From positions 1 through 64,000 of the forward strand of contig JASAMV010001023.1 of assembly GCA_030248065.1 (NCBI GenBank): 64,000 nt of DNA. Reading direction: 5' to 3'. This DNA is from Rhynchonema sp. JSB1_4. Taxonomy: Eukaryota > Nematoda > Chromadorea > Monhysterida > Xyalidae. The translations under genes and the position numbers were made by a program. Shown one piece after another: positions 21,472 to 33,700 of the stretch (its first letter is position 1; each line of letters starts with the position of its first letter). The notes beneath the pieces are model-generated. The model was not told the origin of the DNA and made no database searches. It saw only the letters and a program-made list of their open reading frames with translations.

Positions 21472-22338
21472 TTGTCGGAAATAGAACCCGGGGGGTCTAT
21501 TTTTTCACTGGGGTCATTTTGGGGGGGGTTCAATTTATGGGGGGGTCAATTATTGGGGGGGTTATATGTTTCATTTGGCCCCCCGACGAAAAAAATCATT
21601 GTTAATAATGCCCATAAAAATGGCTTGTATTCGGTATTTTCTAACTTCAACAGCGGCAATTATGCTTAAAAAGCTGTATTCTGTTGTGTACGCAAGCTTA
21701 AACAACGTTTGACACAACAACACAGCCCTACCATACCACTAATCTGTGGTACGGTGAAGGTTGGGGTATACTGTCATAAAGAACCGTTCTTTATTTTTCG
21801 TGGAAAAAAACGGTTTTTTTCCGAAAAAAACCGTTTTTTTCCAGTACTTAAGAACGTAATTTCGAAAAATATAACAATTTCAGTGCAAAATTTGTTCGAA
21901 GTGACGAGAGTGCTCTTGAAGAGCGTTGAAGTCAGTCGAAAACACTTGGTTCACACGCTTTTTGGCCCATTTTGGGCCGGTTAATTTTTGTGCTCGAGCC
22001 AATTTTTCACTGAAATCGAAAAACTCATCAGTTTTGCATTACAATTTTTTGGAAAAATTGGAATAAAGTACCGATATTTTTCCGATCAAAAACCGAAAAG
22101 GTACCCACGGAAAAATAAATGGAAAAGTATTCGGGTCTCGGAAAAAAACGGTTTTTTTTCGGTTTTTTTCCGGAAAAAAAACCGGTTTTTTTTTTCGCCT
22201 GCCAGTATAGGTTGGGGGTGGGGTTCTATTAATGGGGGGTCAATTAATGGGGGGGTTATATTTTTGATTTCGAGCCATTTAGGGGGGGTTCAATTAATGG
22301 GGGGGGGTCAATTAATGGGGGGGTGCTATTTCCGACAA
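21472..22338. mobile_element. TTGTCGG-family MITE, host of nested insertions
   Basis: The ends TTGTCGGAAATAGAACCC and GCTATTTCCGACAA are inverted and flanked by TA (21470-21471, 22339-22340). Poly-G blocks such as GGGGGGTTCAATTAATGG lie inside each end. The copy in HIBADH intron 2 is colinear in inverse orientation. A TATACT-family element sits inside at 21767, and a hAT-like element landed at the right border. Confidence 0.82.
21767..22209. mobile_element. TATACT-family element, copy 2
   Basis: The ends TATACTGTCA and TGCCAGTATA are inverted. The 8-bp GGTTGGGG is duplicated at 21759-21766 and 22210-22217. The colinear HIBADH-intron copy has this target once, uninterrupted (complement of about 5178-5200), proving the insertion and its 8-bp duplication. 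The interior has the same GGAAAAAAACGG/CCGTTTTTTTCC hairpins as the 3572 copy. Confidence 0.85.
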
Positions 22339-22341
22339 TAC

Positions 22342-23620
22342 CAGAGATCGGAAACGGGCTGGCCCGGCCCGGCCCGGCCCGGTACCCGGGCCGGGCCGGG
22401 CCGCGATTTTGGAGTTGGTTGACCGGGCCGGGCCGGGCCGGAGATTTGGGGGGACCGGGCCGGGCCGGGCCGAGCAGCCCGGCCCGGTCCGGCCCGGTAT
22501 GCCTAAATTTGAACGAAATTACCATTTTTTGAACCAAAATTTTCAAAATTTTTGCGCTTCGCGCAATAACATTTCCTAGTTCTTGATCTTTTCAGTCATC
22601 GTTTTGAAGAAAGAAGCAGTAGCTACCCATACCCAGGCCTTTACTTTGCAGCAATCAACCTACTCCTACTTACCACCAAAAAAGCCTGCCTGCAATCAAC
22701 CTACCGTAAAAACCTAAATACAGCCCCCCCCCGGAATAGAGCCCCCCAAAAAGGGGTCAGTGAATTAATAGAGCCCCCCCCAAAGTAACATCCCCTAAGG
22801 CTTGATAGTGGTGCACAGGTACATTTATGCACGTTTGTTGTTCGTTCAGAGCACATAATACGCCTCTTATTGACGAATAGACACGAATAAATGCAATTAC
22901 AAGCGAAAAAACATCCTTTCAAACCCCTTTTTTGGGGTTTTTAGGGGTATTTCTGGGAACAATTTTTTCCGGTTTGGGTCAGTGAATTAATAGAAGCCCC
23001 CCCCGGAATAGAGCCCCCCCCGTAATAGAGCCCCCCCCCGTAATAGAGCCCCCCCAAAATGGGGTCAGTGAGTTAATAGAGCCCCCCCTTCTATTTAGGT
23101 TTTTACGGTACCTACTGTAGTACCGACCGGCCGAGCTGGGGGGAGTCCTCCGGGAACAAAATTTTATGTCTACATATTGATGAGAATGTACTCTTAAGCA
23201 CTAATTTCGCGCGTCACGCGCGATTTTTCGCCTATATGGAGTGAAAAATACCGATTTTAAACCATTTTGAGCCAAAAATTATACCATACCTACTACACTA
23301 CTGTACCAACCGGGGCGGCGACTTACGTACTGCATCAGGATGGCGCGTCAATCTACCTACCAACCCTTCCCCCCAGCTGTACCAACCAGTGAAAACAAGT
23401 ATTCTGCAGAAAATTTTCGAATTTTTTTCAGCTTTTTGGACTTTTTTAGTTTTCAGCCCTTGAAAATTGGCTGACCGGGCCGGGCCGGGCCGGGCCGACC
23501 TCAAGCCAAAACGGGCCGGGCCGGGCCGACCTGCAGCCCTCCACCGGGCCGGGCCGGGCCGGACTTTTCGCCGACCGGGCCGGGAAAGGCCGACTTTACC
23601 CGGCCCGTTTCCGATCTCTG
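22342..23620. mobile_element. hAT-like element family C2
   Basis: The ends CAGAGATCGGAAACGGGC(T/C)GG are inverted repeats with an exact 8-bp duplication, GACAATAC, at 22334-22341 and 23621-23628, derived from the end of the host MITE. CGGGCC arrays occupy both subterminal regions. The 1279 bp include a nested MITE (22704-23108) and a further G-rich block (about 23111-23390) resembling family B repeats. No transposase frame. Confidence 0.88.
22704..23108. mobile_element. TA-target MITE nested in family C2 element
   Basis: The ends CCGTAAAAACCTAAATA and TATTTAGGTTTTTACGG are perfect inverted repeats flanked by TA. Inside both ends are repeats of AATAGAGCCCCCCCC and GGGGTCAGTGAATTAATAG. The middle has no coding frame. 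Confidence 0.82.
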
Positions 23621-23936
23621 GACAATACGGCAACGTGGAAAATGAGTTCCGCGTTCGAAACGGGTTAAGAGAGCGCAGAAACGGATGCCTGAACTAACAA
23701 GGTGACGCTGGTCTTGGCAACAAACGATCGGCCCACGGTCTCGAATTGCTTTTGAGTCAGCTGTTTGCACCTCTTTGAAGTTTAAGACAGACGTTTCTGG
23801 GACGATTTCTTTTGTTGATAATGCGAGTTATGGCTTATCAATGCAGAGCAGCATTTGTTTTTCACTAACAAAGCGTTGACGCAGAGCTGGTCAAAAACAA
23901 AGAACGACAGGTTGATTGATGCACTGCAGCCATGTA

Positions 23937-24210
23937 TTGGTCGCACAATGACTATATAAGAATTCATCAAATCAATCCTGATTTTCACGTTCAGTCACTC
24001 TTAACCACTGTGCTATTTGTGATTCTCACAAAACATTTTCAGCTAAAAATAATCTAGCAGATCAACCACGCTGCCGCAGGCCTGAAACATTCTCTTTACT
24101 ACATACTTTGTGTGCGATCATGCAACGCAACGTCATTGCCCCGTCACTGTCCCGCTTTACGATTCAGGAAAAAAATTTGACAAATTCTTATAAAGTCATT
24201 GTGCGACCAA
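23937..24210 (+). mobile_element. TTGGTCGC-family MITE, copy 2
   Basis: The 274-bp element has TTGGTCGCACAATGACTA at one end, its complement at the other, and TA at 23935-23936 and 24211-24212. Its interior closely matches the copies at 933 (inverted) and 28234, including CTTTACGATTCAGGAAAAA. Confidence 0.88.
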
Positions 24211-24449
24211 TACCTTTATCTGGATCAACAATGAATCAGTGTGCCGCAATGTAACGTTATGTAATCATACGGTGGGTCATTTTAAATGTTAATTTAGTAT
24301 TCGATCAAGTTTGCCATGTTCCATTTTCTCAAATGTGCAACAAAAGTGCTTTATGATTTCACAGAGCCAGTTGTGGTCAATCAATATCAAAAAATTCCTC
24401 TCAATTCCTCTCCCAACGAATTCAGTGTCTAGATTTCGTTTGTTGTCGT

Positions 24450-24957
24450 TCACACGCGCATGGCACGTCGACCGCGACCAGCACGACGACGGCTTCGCAT
24501 CGACTTCGATCTCGACTTGCGACGACGACGGCGCACCGATTTGGCGCCGGATTTGGGGCCTAGAACAAAATGCTATGGCTTTGTGTCTGTCAATAAACGG
24601 GGCGGTTAAAAGGCGCCAGCAAACTGACTCACCGCGGCGGATCGATTTGCTGGCCGACTTGCGACCACGACGTCCGCGACGGGATGTTCGGGTGGATTTC
24701 GTGCTCGATTTGCGACCGCGACGACGAGTGCTTTTGCGACTCGATCGTTTCGACACCGCGCTGCCACCATCTGTGTGCACGGGAAAATTATGATGAGAAT
24801 AAAGTGGCAACGATAGCTGCAACTGACCACTGCCATCCACCGGCACCCAACGCAGCCCCTTGCCTTGAACGAATATCAGTCCGCGGTTGCCTGCAAATGC
24901 AAGGCGATTGATCAGCATCGCGCTGAAACTCACACCAAACGCGCGGTTATAACCCAC
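24450..24957 (-). CDS. Arginine/serine-rich basic protein gene B (5' end uncertain)
   Basis: Three exons fit in phase: from about 24957 to 24828, 24770-24633 and 24559-24450 (stop TGA). The first codes a hydrophobic, structured-looking stretch containing AMLINRLAFAGNRGLIFVQG and KGLRWVPVDG. The last two code an almost pure Arg/Ser/Lys/Gly tail with units such as SKRSSRKSTRRRGRKSS and KSVRRRRRKSRSKSMRSRRR. Such tails occur in sperm nuclear basic proteins, RS-type splicing factors and ribosomal proteins; I cannot say which. The true start may be the Met near 24918 or an exon upstream, possibly joined to gene A. I do not recognise the family. Confidence 0.4.
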
Positions 24958-25047
24958 CAGAGATGGTTCGACGAATAAACTTGTCGGAACCGGTTTTGCT
25001 GGCTGAAATAGCGAAGCAACTGGTGGAAATTATGCCGAATTTTCTGG

Positions 25048-25500
25048 CTAATGTTTCATGGTCCTACACATTGAGCGCCTCGATGCGCTGCGGTGCGACT
25101 TCGACCTCGACTTGGAACGACCGCGACGCGACGAGCGACCACTGCGACCGCGACGACCACCGGCGGCCAAACGCTCGGTCGCCCTCGATTCGCAAACTGA
25201 AAGCAGCTGGGGAATGCACACCCTTTTTAGTGACATGATCAGATTACACACGCCATTTTCGGTCACCATAAAAATAATTCCCATTGACAGTGGTGCTTAG
25301 GAGATGAACGGCAGATTGGGGACTAAGAATCATGCGAAAAATCTTGGTTTCGTCATTGTCACTATGAATGGAAAAGGATGAACTGAGCCATTGAAAACCT
25401 CGAATTTGTGCGTCGGCAGCAAATTTGCCGACATTTATAAAAGTTACCGTAACCCAACAACACGCCACCAACCTTCGGCATGGTCAGGCTGGATTGACAT
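25048..25500 (-). CDS. Arginine/serine-rich basic protein gene A
   Basis: Three exons join in phase: 25500-25473, 25398-25267 and 25196-25048, giving 102 residues beginning MSIQPDHAEG. The middle exon (GFQWLSSSFSIHSDNDETK onward) looks like a small folded domain. The last exon is a basic tail with GGRRGRSGRSSRRGRSKSRS. The layout (short domain plus RS/RG tail) repeats in gene B immediately downstream, so the two may be tandem relatives or parts of one transcript. Possible roles include DNA- or RNA-packaging proteins, but nothing in the sequence decides this. Confidence 0.4.
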
Positions 25501-27731
25501 GATGACTGACGTTCGATGATTGGTTGATTGAATCGTTGAGTTTGGGATGATCAGCGAGCCAGGCGGAAATGGCACAAATGAATGGAAATTACAAAATGGT
25601 CGTACTTTTGTACTCGTTTGGCATGGCACCCACCCCGGTCACGCTGTACAATAGCCGTGGTTTTTTTGGCCGTCGATCGCTCCTTTTAGGCACTGTTCGC
25701 AAAAATAAATAGCGAAGTTTCAGTTCTTTGTTTTTCGTCGCGGTCTTCCGTCAGCTGTTTCATTTTATTATTGCAGGCGCGTTTGTTTCATGATTTGTTG
25801 TTCATGTAATTTCGTTGCCCAGAACGGCCTGAAAATCTTTGGCACACATCGTAAAGTCGACATTCATTTTATCAAGAAAGAACAGCGAAATATAATAATG
25901 TAACAAAAATACAGATTATCATGTCATGCATTATACAACGCTACACCGTATTTTTAATGTACTAAACAACACACTGGGAAAATCGATATTGGATTGCTTG
26001 AACGCCCACAGATGATTGTGAACAAAATTTGGAGCAAAAGAAGGAAATCGAGAGTTTTTTTACAAATCTATAAAATATCATAGGTACTATATAACTTGAG
26101 GGAAAGAATTTCACGGGTACAAACATGCATACCAGATGGTTCAGAAGAACAATGCAAAAATATACCAGTTTGTCGAGGTTTGCTATTTCTTAAGTTCGGA
26201 TAAGACAGCAAGGGGTTGTATTACCGCGCATTGAACAGTGCATCCAGCAAAATCGCCCAAATATTAATACCTACATTATGTGCCTCTCACAAATCTTTTG
26301 AACATCAGCTTAGAGAAACAACAACTTTATAAAAATCAAATACGAAAGCTTAATACATCATGCATCAGCATCAGGTCATTTGTGTTTTGCAGTTTGAATT
26401 TAGAGGCGGTTTGACCGCACGCTACACGTTTTTATTTTTACGAAATCCAAAGCCTCGTCTTTACCGCAAACGGTTGTCGAAAAGTTTTTGTTTAATGGTT
26501 GCTGATGACGGATGGGAAAGACGACCAACCGTTTGTAGCGAATACGGGGGAATAAGAAACATCACCAAACAAAAAAAGGCATTTCTAAACAGATGGACGA
26601 CAGATAGATACATATGAGCGGTGCCATTGGAAACTTTCACAAGATACCTACAGTTTCACATACGAGAAGGCAAGAATAGCGGATCCTTTGCGAAACGTTG
26701 ACCTAGAGTGGATTAAATATCTCAACTTAAATATGAAGTTCAACTTATATATCAATATCTATTGCGTGATCTGTGTAGCTGCCAAAGCCGTTGGTGAGTG
26801 GTTTGGGCAGCGCGCAGAAACTTTATAAACATTTCCTGTAATATGATTTTCGTACCAAAAAAATTTAGACTGAAGGAGTCAAATATTCTTCGTGAGAATG
26901 TCTGGTGTAGACCTAACATGAGCGCAATATGCCCAAAGGAAAACAAAAAACATCATCAGACACTTGTGATGGACCGCACGCGGTAAATACACTTGTGTCG
27001 CGGTTCAAAAAAAATACAATCATCTTTTGTTATTATGGAAACGAAATCGTAGGCCCGCATACGATCAAAAACTATATGTGCAAAAATTATATTTTTTAAT
27101 AATCGACAAAGGTGATACCACACAAACACGAAAGATACATGACAAAACGACATGAGTTTGACTCAAAAATGCACATTTGTACATAATCACAACGTGAAAC
27201 ATCATTGAAGCAGCACAAACACGGAACAAAATGACGCAGCATGGAACTAATAGTAACAAAAATGAGAAAGAGCTATTCAATGCAAATATAACGAAATCCA
27301 CTGTACACCATGCTGGGTCGGGTCCAGAACACCCAAAAGCCGGATCGAAACAAATGAGACAAAACGGGAAAACTAATTGATATGCTTGATCTGATGAAAA
27401 ACAATTAAAATATAGCATAAAAAGCAAGGTTTGTTTCGAACAGGAATACGATATAACGCCTTTGAGGCTCACAGCTTCGCGGAACAATCAAGAAAAGGAA
27501 AAGCAGTGGCAGAAAAAGATACACCACGATAGAACCCACCAACCATGATATTTTTTGTGGGAAGCTATACAGAACAGTGAACAATTAGTTTTACAGGTTT
27601 TCAAACCTAATCGGTTGTTATTCTTGAGACCGGCTTGGCCCTTGTACAATGTGTGTGTGCGCCATTGGCACGTTCATACAATCTCGCAATCAATCATAAT
27701 GGTGCCTAAGTTTTGCCTAACAGTAACAAGT
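25501..27731. other. Gene-poor interval between gene A and GLI
   Basis: AT-rich DNA that should hold the gene A promoter and the GLI 3' UTR. Several open frames of 60-140 codons are present on both strands, but none has family motifs, biased codon use or matching splice sites. Confidence 0.55.
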
Positions 27732-30700
27732 CTACGACTCCTCCATTTCCACGATTTCCTCCTTGATGTTGCCCTTGACCACACTGCTGTTGGCAGTTGA
27801 TGGCAGTTCAATGGCTCCGATCAACGTACGCAGAACGGCCGTGTTCACAGACTTGTCTTTGATTGAAACATCAACGGTGTCCTTGCCGACCGACAATGGC
27901 TCGAGGGTGTGGTCGGGGGCAGTCTTCGGCGTGCCCGCCTTCTCCGATGCCAAGGCCACGTTGGCTACAGCACGTTTGAGCGTTGGTGGTTGACACGGCC
28001 AAAACGGCACTGCCGCTGCTTTGACAAACACGCCGTTGCTCGTGAGAGTACCTGAAACGTTAGATTCTGCTTGGTTGTAAGTGCTGCTACGACGAAAGTG
28101 AACTTCGGAACGGTCAGCAACATGATTTCCTGCTAACGTGTAGTGTCGATCATCGATCATGCATGATTTTTGCCAAATGCAACGTCAGGGTTCGAAATTA
28201 GATGCATGAGTACATAAGCACTTATGTATACTATTGGTCGCACAATGACCATAAGAATTCATCAAATCAATCTTGATTTTCAGGTTTGGTCACTCTTAAC
28301 CACTGTGCTATTTGTGATTCTCACAAAACCTTTTCAGCTGAAAATAATCTAGCAGAGCACCCACGTTGCTGCGGGTGTGAAACATTTTACTGACTGCACT
28401 CTTTGTGTGTGATCGCGCAACGCAATGTCACTGCCCCGTCACTTTCCCGCTTTACGATTCAGGAAAAAAAATTGACCAATTTTTATAAAGTAATTGTGCG
28501 ACCAATACCTAACGAGAGCGTGATACGTGGGGCTTCGAACCACGAGGTTGCATCGTGAAGAAATAACAAGATTCATTACACAAGCGCTGCTCATTCGCAA
28601 GAAACCTCCCTGTTCACCAGTCAGTGACTCACCCAATCCCCCCATTTGCATGGCGAGTTGCTTGGCAATTGCCTCCACCCTGACTGTGCCCTCTGTTTGT
28701 ACGATAGATTCTGGTCCAAGCACTGACGGTCTTGTTACGGACACTGTCCTAGCTGCGTCCATTGGCCGCATGCCTGCAACTATATGATGTTTTAATTGGC
28801 AGCATATCGGCCTAGACGAATATGAGACGCTCATTCGCAATCAGTACTTAACACGATTCCCAGTCCCAAATGTGCACTCACCATTAACGATGGTTCCATG
28901 AAACATGCGCGCATCGAACGGAGCGCATTTGGCCGTTTCCATTCCACAGCCGTTGATTAGATCGTGATTTGGCTTGTCGTCGTCAGCGCTCATCGATCGG
29001 TGCAGCATCGGCATCTGCGAGTATAGACCGTAAAATATACTTTGAAAAGGCAGTGCCAATCACAGATTAGACCGTGGATTACACTAGTGCACCAACTAGA
29101 CCGTAAATTACCGCTTGCAGTCTGCGACTGTATTCAAGCAATTGATCGACGCGCATCCGGGCAACTGATTGTTCGATGATGGACTTGCCGTTCGCATTCG
29201 TATCGATTATGGCCAACATGTTGAGAATGCCTGTGGATAGCAATAAACGTGCTGATTTTCTCTTCCATTGTGTTAAAAAACGCGGAATGACCGTATCCTA
29301 TAGCTACAAACGTACCATCGACAGTGAACGGCCGTTTTGCGGGCGGTTCGTCGGCGGCGGTTGCCGACGATTGTGGACTAGATGAACTGGAACTCGTGCT
29401 GCCGTAGCGCACCGATCCCGCGCCCGTGTTGTTGTTGTTGGATGTGAACGCATTGCGTTGCAGCAACGGTGCGGTGGCCGACAGATGGTGTGCGCTGCCT
29501 GCTGATGCTGCCGCCGCTGCCAGTTTGCTGCAAAACAACGCATCAGATCAGGCCAGGCTCAAAGTTGATGTGAAAAAGAAAATATACTAATTTTTGCTCG
29601 TACCCAAGTAAAGCTTGCGGGCATGGACAAGGTCAGCTGAAATGCATGCCTAAACTACAACCGATAACGAGCTGTAGCGCGAGTGCCAAAATAGCGGCGA
29701 CCAACTTTGCGTTCCGACGTGACCTATCGCCAGTATGCAGACCGCGTTTGCCCTTCTTCTCCTCATACGCCTTTTCGCCGTGCACTGTCTTCATGTGCTT
29801 GCGCAGACTGCTCGGGTCGGTGTACGCTTTGATGCACTCGGCAACTGGACATGCGTACGGCTTCTGCAACAACATCAGTTTGGCACCCATTTGAAAGTGA
29901 ACCACCTCCTTAGCAAAACCCAAATAGTGACTCCAAAATGTGGGTCCCGTCCCGACCAGTATCACTGGTATCACAGTATCACCAGCAAAGTGGATAGACG
30001 AACAGGCCCAAGATCAACGCATAAAGAGTACATACCTCGTCCGAATGCGTGCGATTCTGATGTTTGGCTCGGTCGGATGCGTTGCTGAACGATTTCGTGC
30101 AGCCCGGCATCTCGCATTGATACGGCTTCTCACCGGTGTGCGAACGAATGTGCGTTTTGAGATTCTCCAGTCGACTGTAGGTCTTCTTGCAGTGCTCGAA
30201 CTGAAACATCACATTCACATGATTGTGTTGCCTTGATTAATCAGGCGTTCATGCAGGCAGACCAACCGAGCATTTATGCGGTCGTTCGCCGGTGTGTCCC
30301 CGCATGTGGGTGGTGAGCATGTACTGCGCTTTGAACGGTTTTATGCCGTCCACGTTTCGCTCGCATTCCGCCCAACGGCACACGATGTCCTTGGCGCGAT
30401 TGACGTGCATTTCGGTCACGTGCTACAAAATCGTCATCATATAATTCGTCGGGTAGGCTTGTCTAGGCTGCAAGAGCTTCTAAGAGAACTTCTACTATTA
30501 TCGTGAGCTAGGTACATTGTATCAGCTTCGTACTCATACGGTATAAGTCCAAAAAACACAAGGTCTAAACCCAGATGAGGTGCACTAAATAACGAGCCTA
30601 ACATACCGTGACGAACGCGTGCATTTCATCGAATTTCATCGTGCATCCCTGCCAGCAGCACTGGCCATCTTTCATCATCACTTCCCCCTGGTCGCCGTCG

Positions 30701-33700
30701 TCGTCGGATTTGACCGAGCCCGATGCCTGGCGTGGACTGCTGGCCGGCAGCTCCACACCCACTGACTTCTGGTCTGCGCCCGGATGCGATCGTTTCAGCG
30801 CGACTGTCTTGCCCTGTTTTTCGGCAGCTTGTTTCGTGATGTCCATGGCACTCGGCACCGACGGGTAACTACCCTTGCACGTGCCAACCTGGGTGCGAGC
30901 CAGCAGCAGTGGCTGCGACGTTGGTGGTGGGACTGATGGCTGATGCGACGTACTGGTTTGGTCCTGTGCACAAAACCGGAAATAATCTAAAACGATTCAA
31001 ATTAATCAATGATGTTTCAGTGAGAGTGTGTGTATTGACCTACGCACCTGACATGTGAGCGCGTCCCTGGGATGAAGCACAACAGGCAGCCGTAGTGTAT
31101 TCGGTGCCGGCAGACTCACACACGCGCCCGGTTGGACAATCAGGGGTGGCGGTGGGCCCAGACCTTCGTGGCTGCCCACTGGTTTGCCCACGACTGTTGC
31201 TGCGAGTATACGTTGCTGGGCCAACTGTAGCAGGTCACGTGTCATTAATGCTTCACGCCACGCAGTTTGTTGCTGCAACATTATTACACCAGTGTGTACG
31301 TTTCATCTGGTCTGTTGGTGTCTGTTTCATCACGTTATAAGTGTACCAAACATTTCAAATATTATTGGGTACCCACCTGTTCGTGTTGCCTTTGCAACTG
31401 TTGCTGCAGTATAGCACTCAGCTGTTCGGCTGTTGGTGGCGTCGGGGTTGGTTGCGTCGCCGGAGCTGCACTGCTCTCCATCGATGTTGGCATTCTGTAC
31501 GCGCTCTTGTCTGAAACATCAGTTACATTGGTTGGGGTGGATAATGATGTTTCACTAGCATTGATGTTTGATGCTATATGAATGTAGCACGCGTTTGGAG
31601 AAAGAGCAATGGACCGAAGAGGACCCACTCTACTCCTACAGAATGTGGTGTGGTAGAAATGAAAGATCTCACAGCCTATTCAGGTGTCTAGCACAACTTG
31701 GCCACACAATACGTAAAATTCTAAACCGTTTGAAGATTACGAGCGAATCAGTGAGAGAGGTGGCGAACTAACAAACATTGATGTTCAAAAGAAATTTCAG
31801 CAGTTGACTTTTTTAATGGAAACAAGCCACGGAGGCGCACGAAGAATAATAAACAGTTTGCGACTAATTAATCAACGGTGGAACACCGTGAACGCAAGCG
31901 CGAGACCCCTGGCGCAGCGCATTCACTGCATTAATTGGGCACCACTGCTGTACAACAGTCAAGGTCTGTGCATGGTGTGCCTCAGAATCATACAAGCTCG
32001 AGGTACATATACCACCCAGTGTGACGGGCCGGCTGTACATGACCATGAGGGTGTTCCGCACCTTTAGCGTCATAACGTCCCCAATGCTGTTGGGTATGAC
32101 CTACAATGGACAACCATCGTTCATTAGGGCAACGGTACCCAGCCAATGTGCCGTTGATGGTAGTGAGCCAGACCGCCGGTGGTGTCAATGTTGGTATGCT
32201 CATACATGCATGCATGTGATGTGCCTCTTTAATCACTTTTCAAAATACAGTATGCCCACAACAACGTTGCAACGATCGCAGCATTTTGAGCCAGTCAATA
32301 ATGACCGCGGCCGTATGCAATTTGCTGGCATCGGGGTCGTGACGCTGCTTCGACCATTTGGTTCTTTCAGGATGTTGAGGTTGTTGCTTAGAATTGTAAA
32401 TTCGCACCGTGTAAACGTCCTGGTCTTATCGGAAGCCTGCGACCACCCATTATGCCTGTTGAATTTATGATCCTAGAAAAAATCACCAAATGTCCTAAGT
32501 TTTGTGGCTGGAACCCCGAATCCGTTGTCAGGAAAGTGCATACGGGCTAAAGTAGTGGCTACTCGACACGGTGAATGAAAAATGTTCGGGCCGGGATCGA
32601 TTCGCTGAATAGATGGCTGCATGTAGAATTTCTTGTCATCATCAGACTCCATCACACAGGTATGTATAACGAACGAGTTACCTGAAGCAGAACGACTCAA
32701 ATGTCGGCTACAGCCGTACGGATAGTCTACCATCGCAGACAACCTCGGATTCCATACGACAACTACATAACACGTCAAACACTTAACGCAATCAAAATGA
32801 CACCATGAACGTTTCGTTAGTACCCATAACTATCGACTTTTGAATGTAAGTAGAAAACACTCACTGGCCTGGTATGAATAACAACAAAGTTTGATATTTG
32901 CCGGGCCTTCCATATACCAGACGGGGGTTGTCTGAGCGCTAGGGGTGGTCTAAGACCAGGGGACCTACCAGAGCGCAACGTTAATCATCTTACCTATAAC
33001 GCATACGTGTTTATGTGCGCGAACACACACACAGTACTGAGAGACCGCAACACTATGTTCACGGCAACATTCTGCCACCACATGGTGCCTGAATTTGCAA
33101 GAGCACATTGACTTGCATTTCGAAAGTTGATGTATTTTGACAGAATGGAACTTTTGCAAAATTTGTTCAGTATAGCGAAGCTTAGGGTGATGTCTCCCTC
33201 TCATCTCACGTTGTCCGAGCGAGACACACAGTGATACAAACTATTAGTTGGATCGGAGCGGCGGAGAAATTTCAATATAAAATGCAAATATACACAAGTC
33301 TCAAAAAACCGGAATTCAACACGGCACAACACACTGCGGGGTCGTCTTGTGCGCAATGTATACATATCATCATAATACATACGATACAACTGAGTTCAAC
33401 TACACACTTGTGTACAGGGAACACCGTCGTCGACGTTTACAGTTGATTTTTTAACTAAAAAACACCTATACAGTATGGGTACGCCAGAAAATTGAGCGGC
33501 AGCCTATTTGAGGCGTTGATGCACGTGGTCCGTGTGGTTTGACCACCGAAGTGACTGCAACAATACATCTGTGTATACTTCCCGCTCTGATCGGTTCACC
33601 AAATGCGCGTATGCACTCAACTGCTTCATGCAGTCGCATGCCGATGATATGTATGTCCGATCATAATCGGTGTGTCGATTAAACTACACATACATGCATA

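Noticed and set aside
24963..25238. Plus-strand frame over the basic-protein genes
   Set aside because: Antisense of arginine codon repeats; the minus strand has matching splice phases in two models, the plus strand none.
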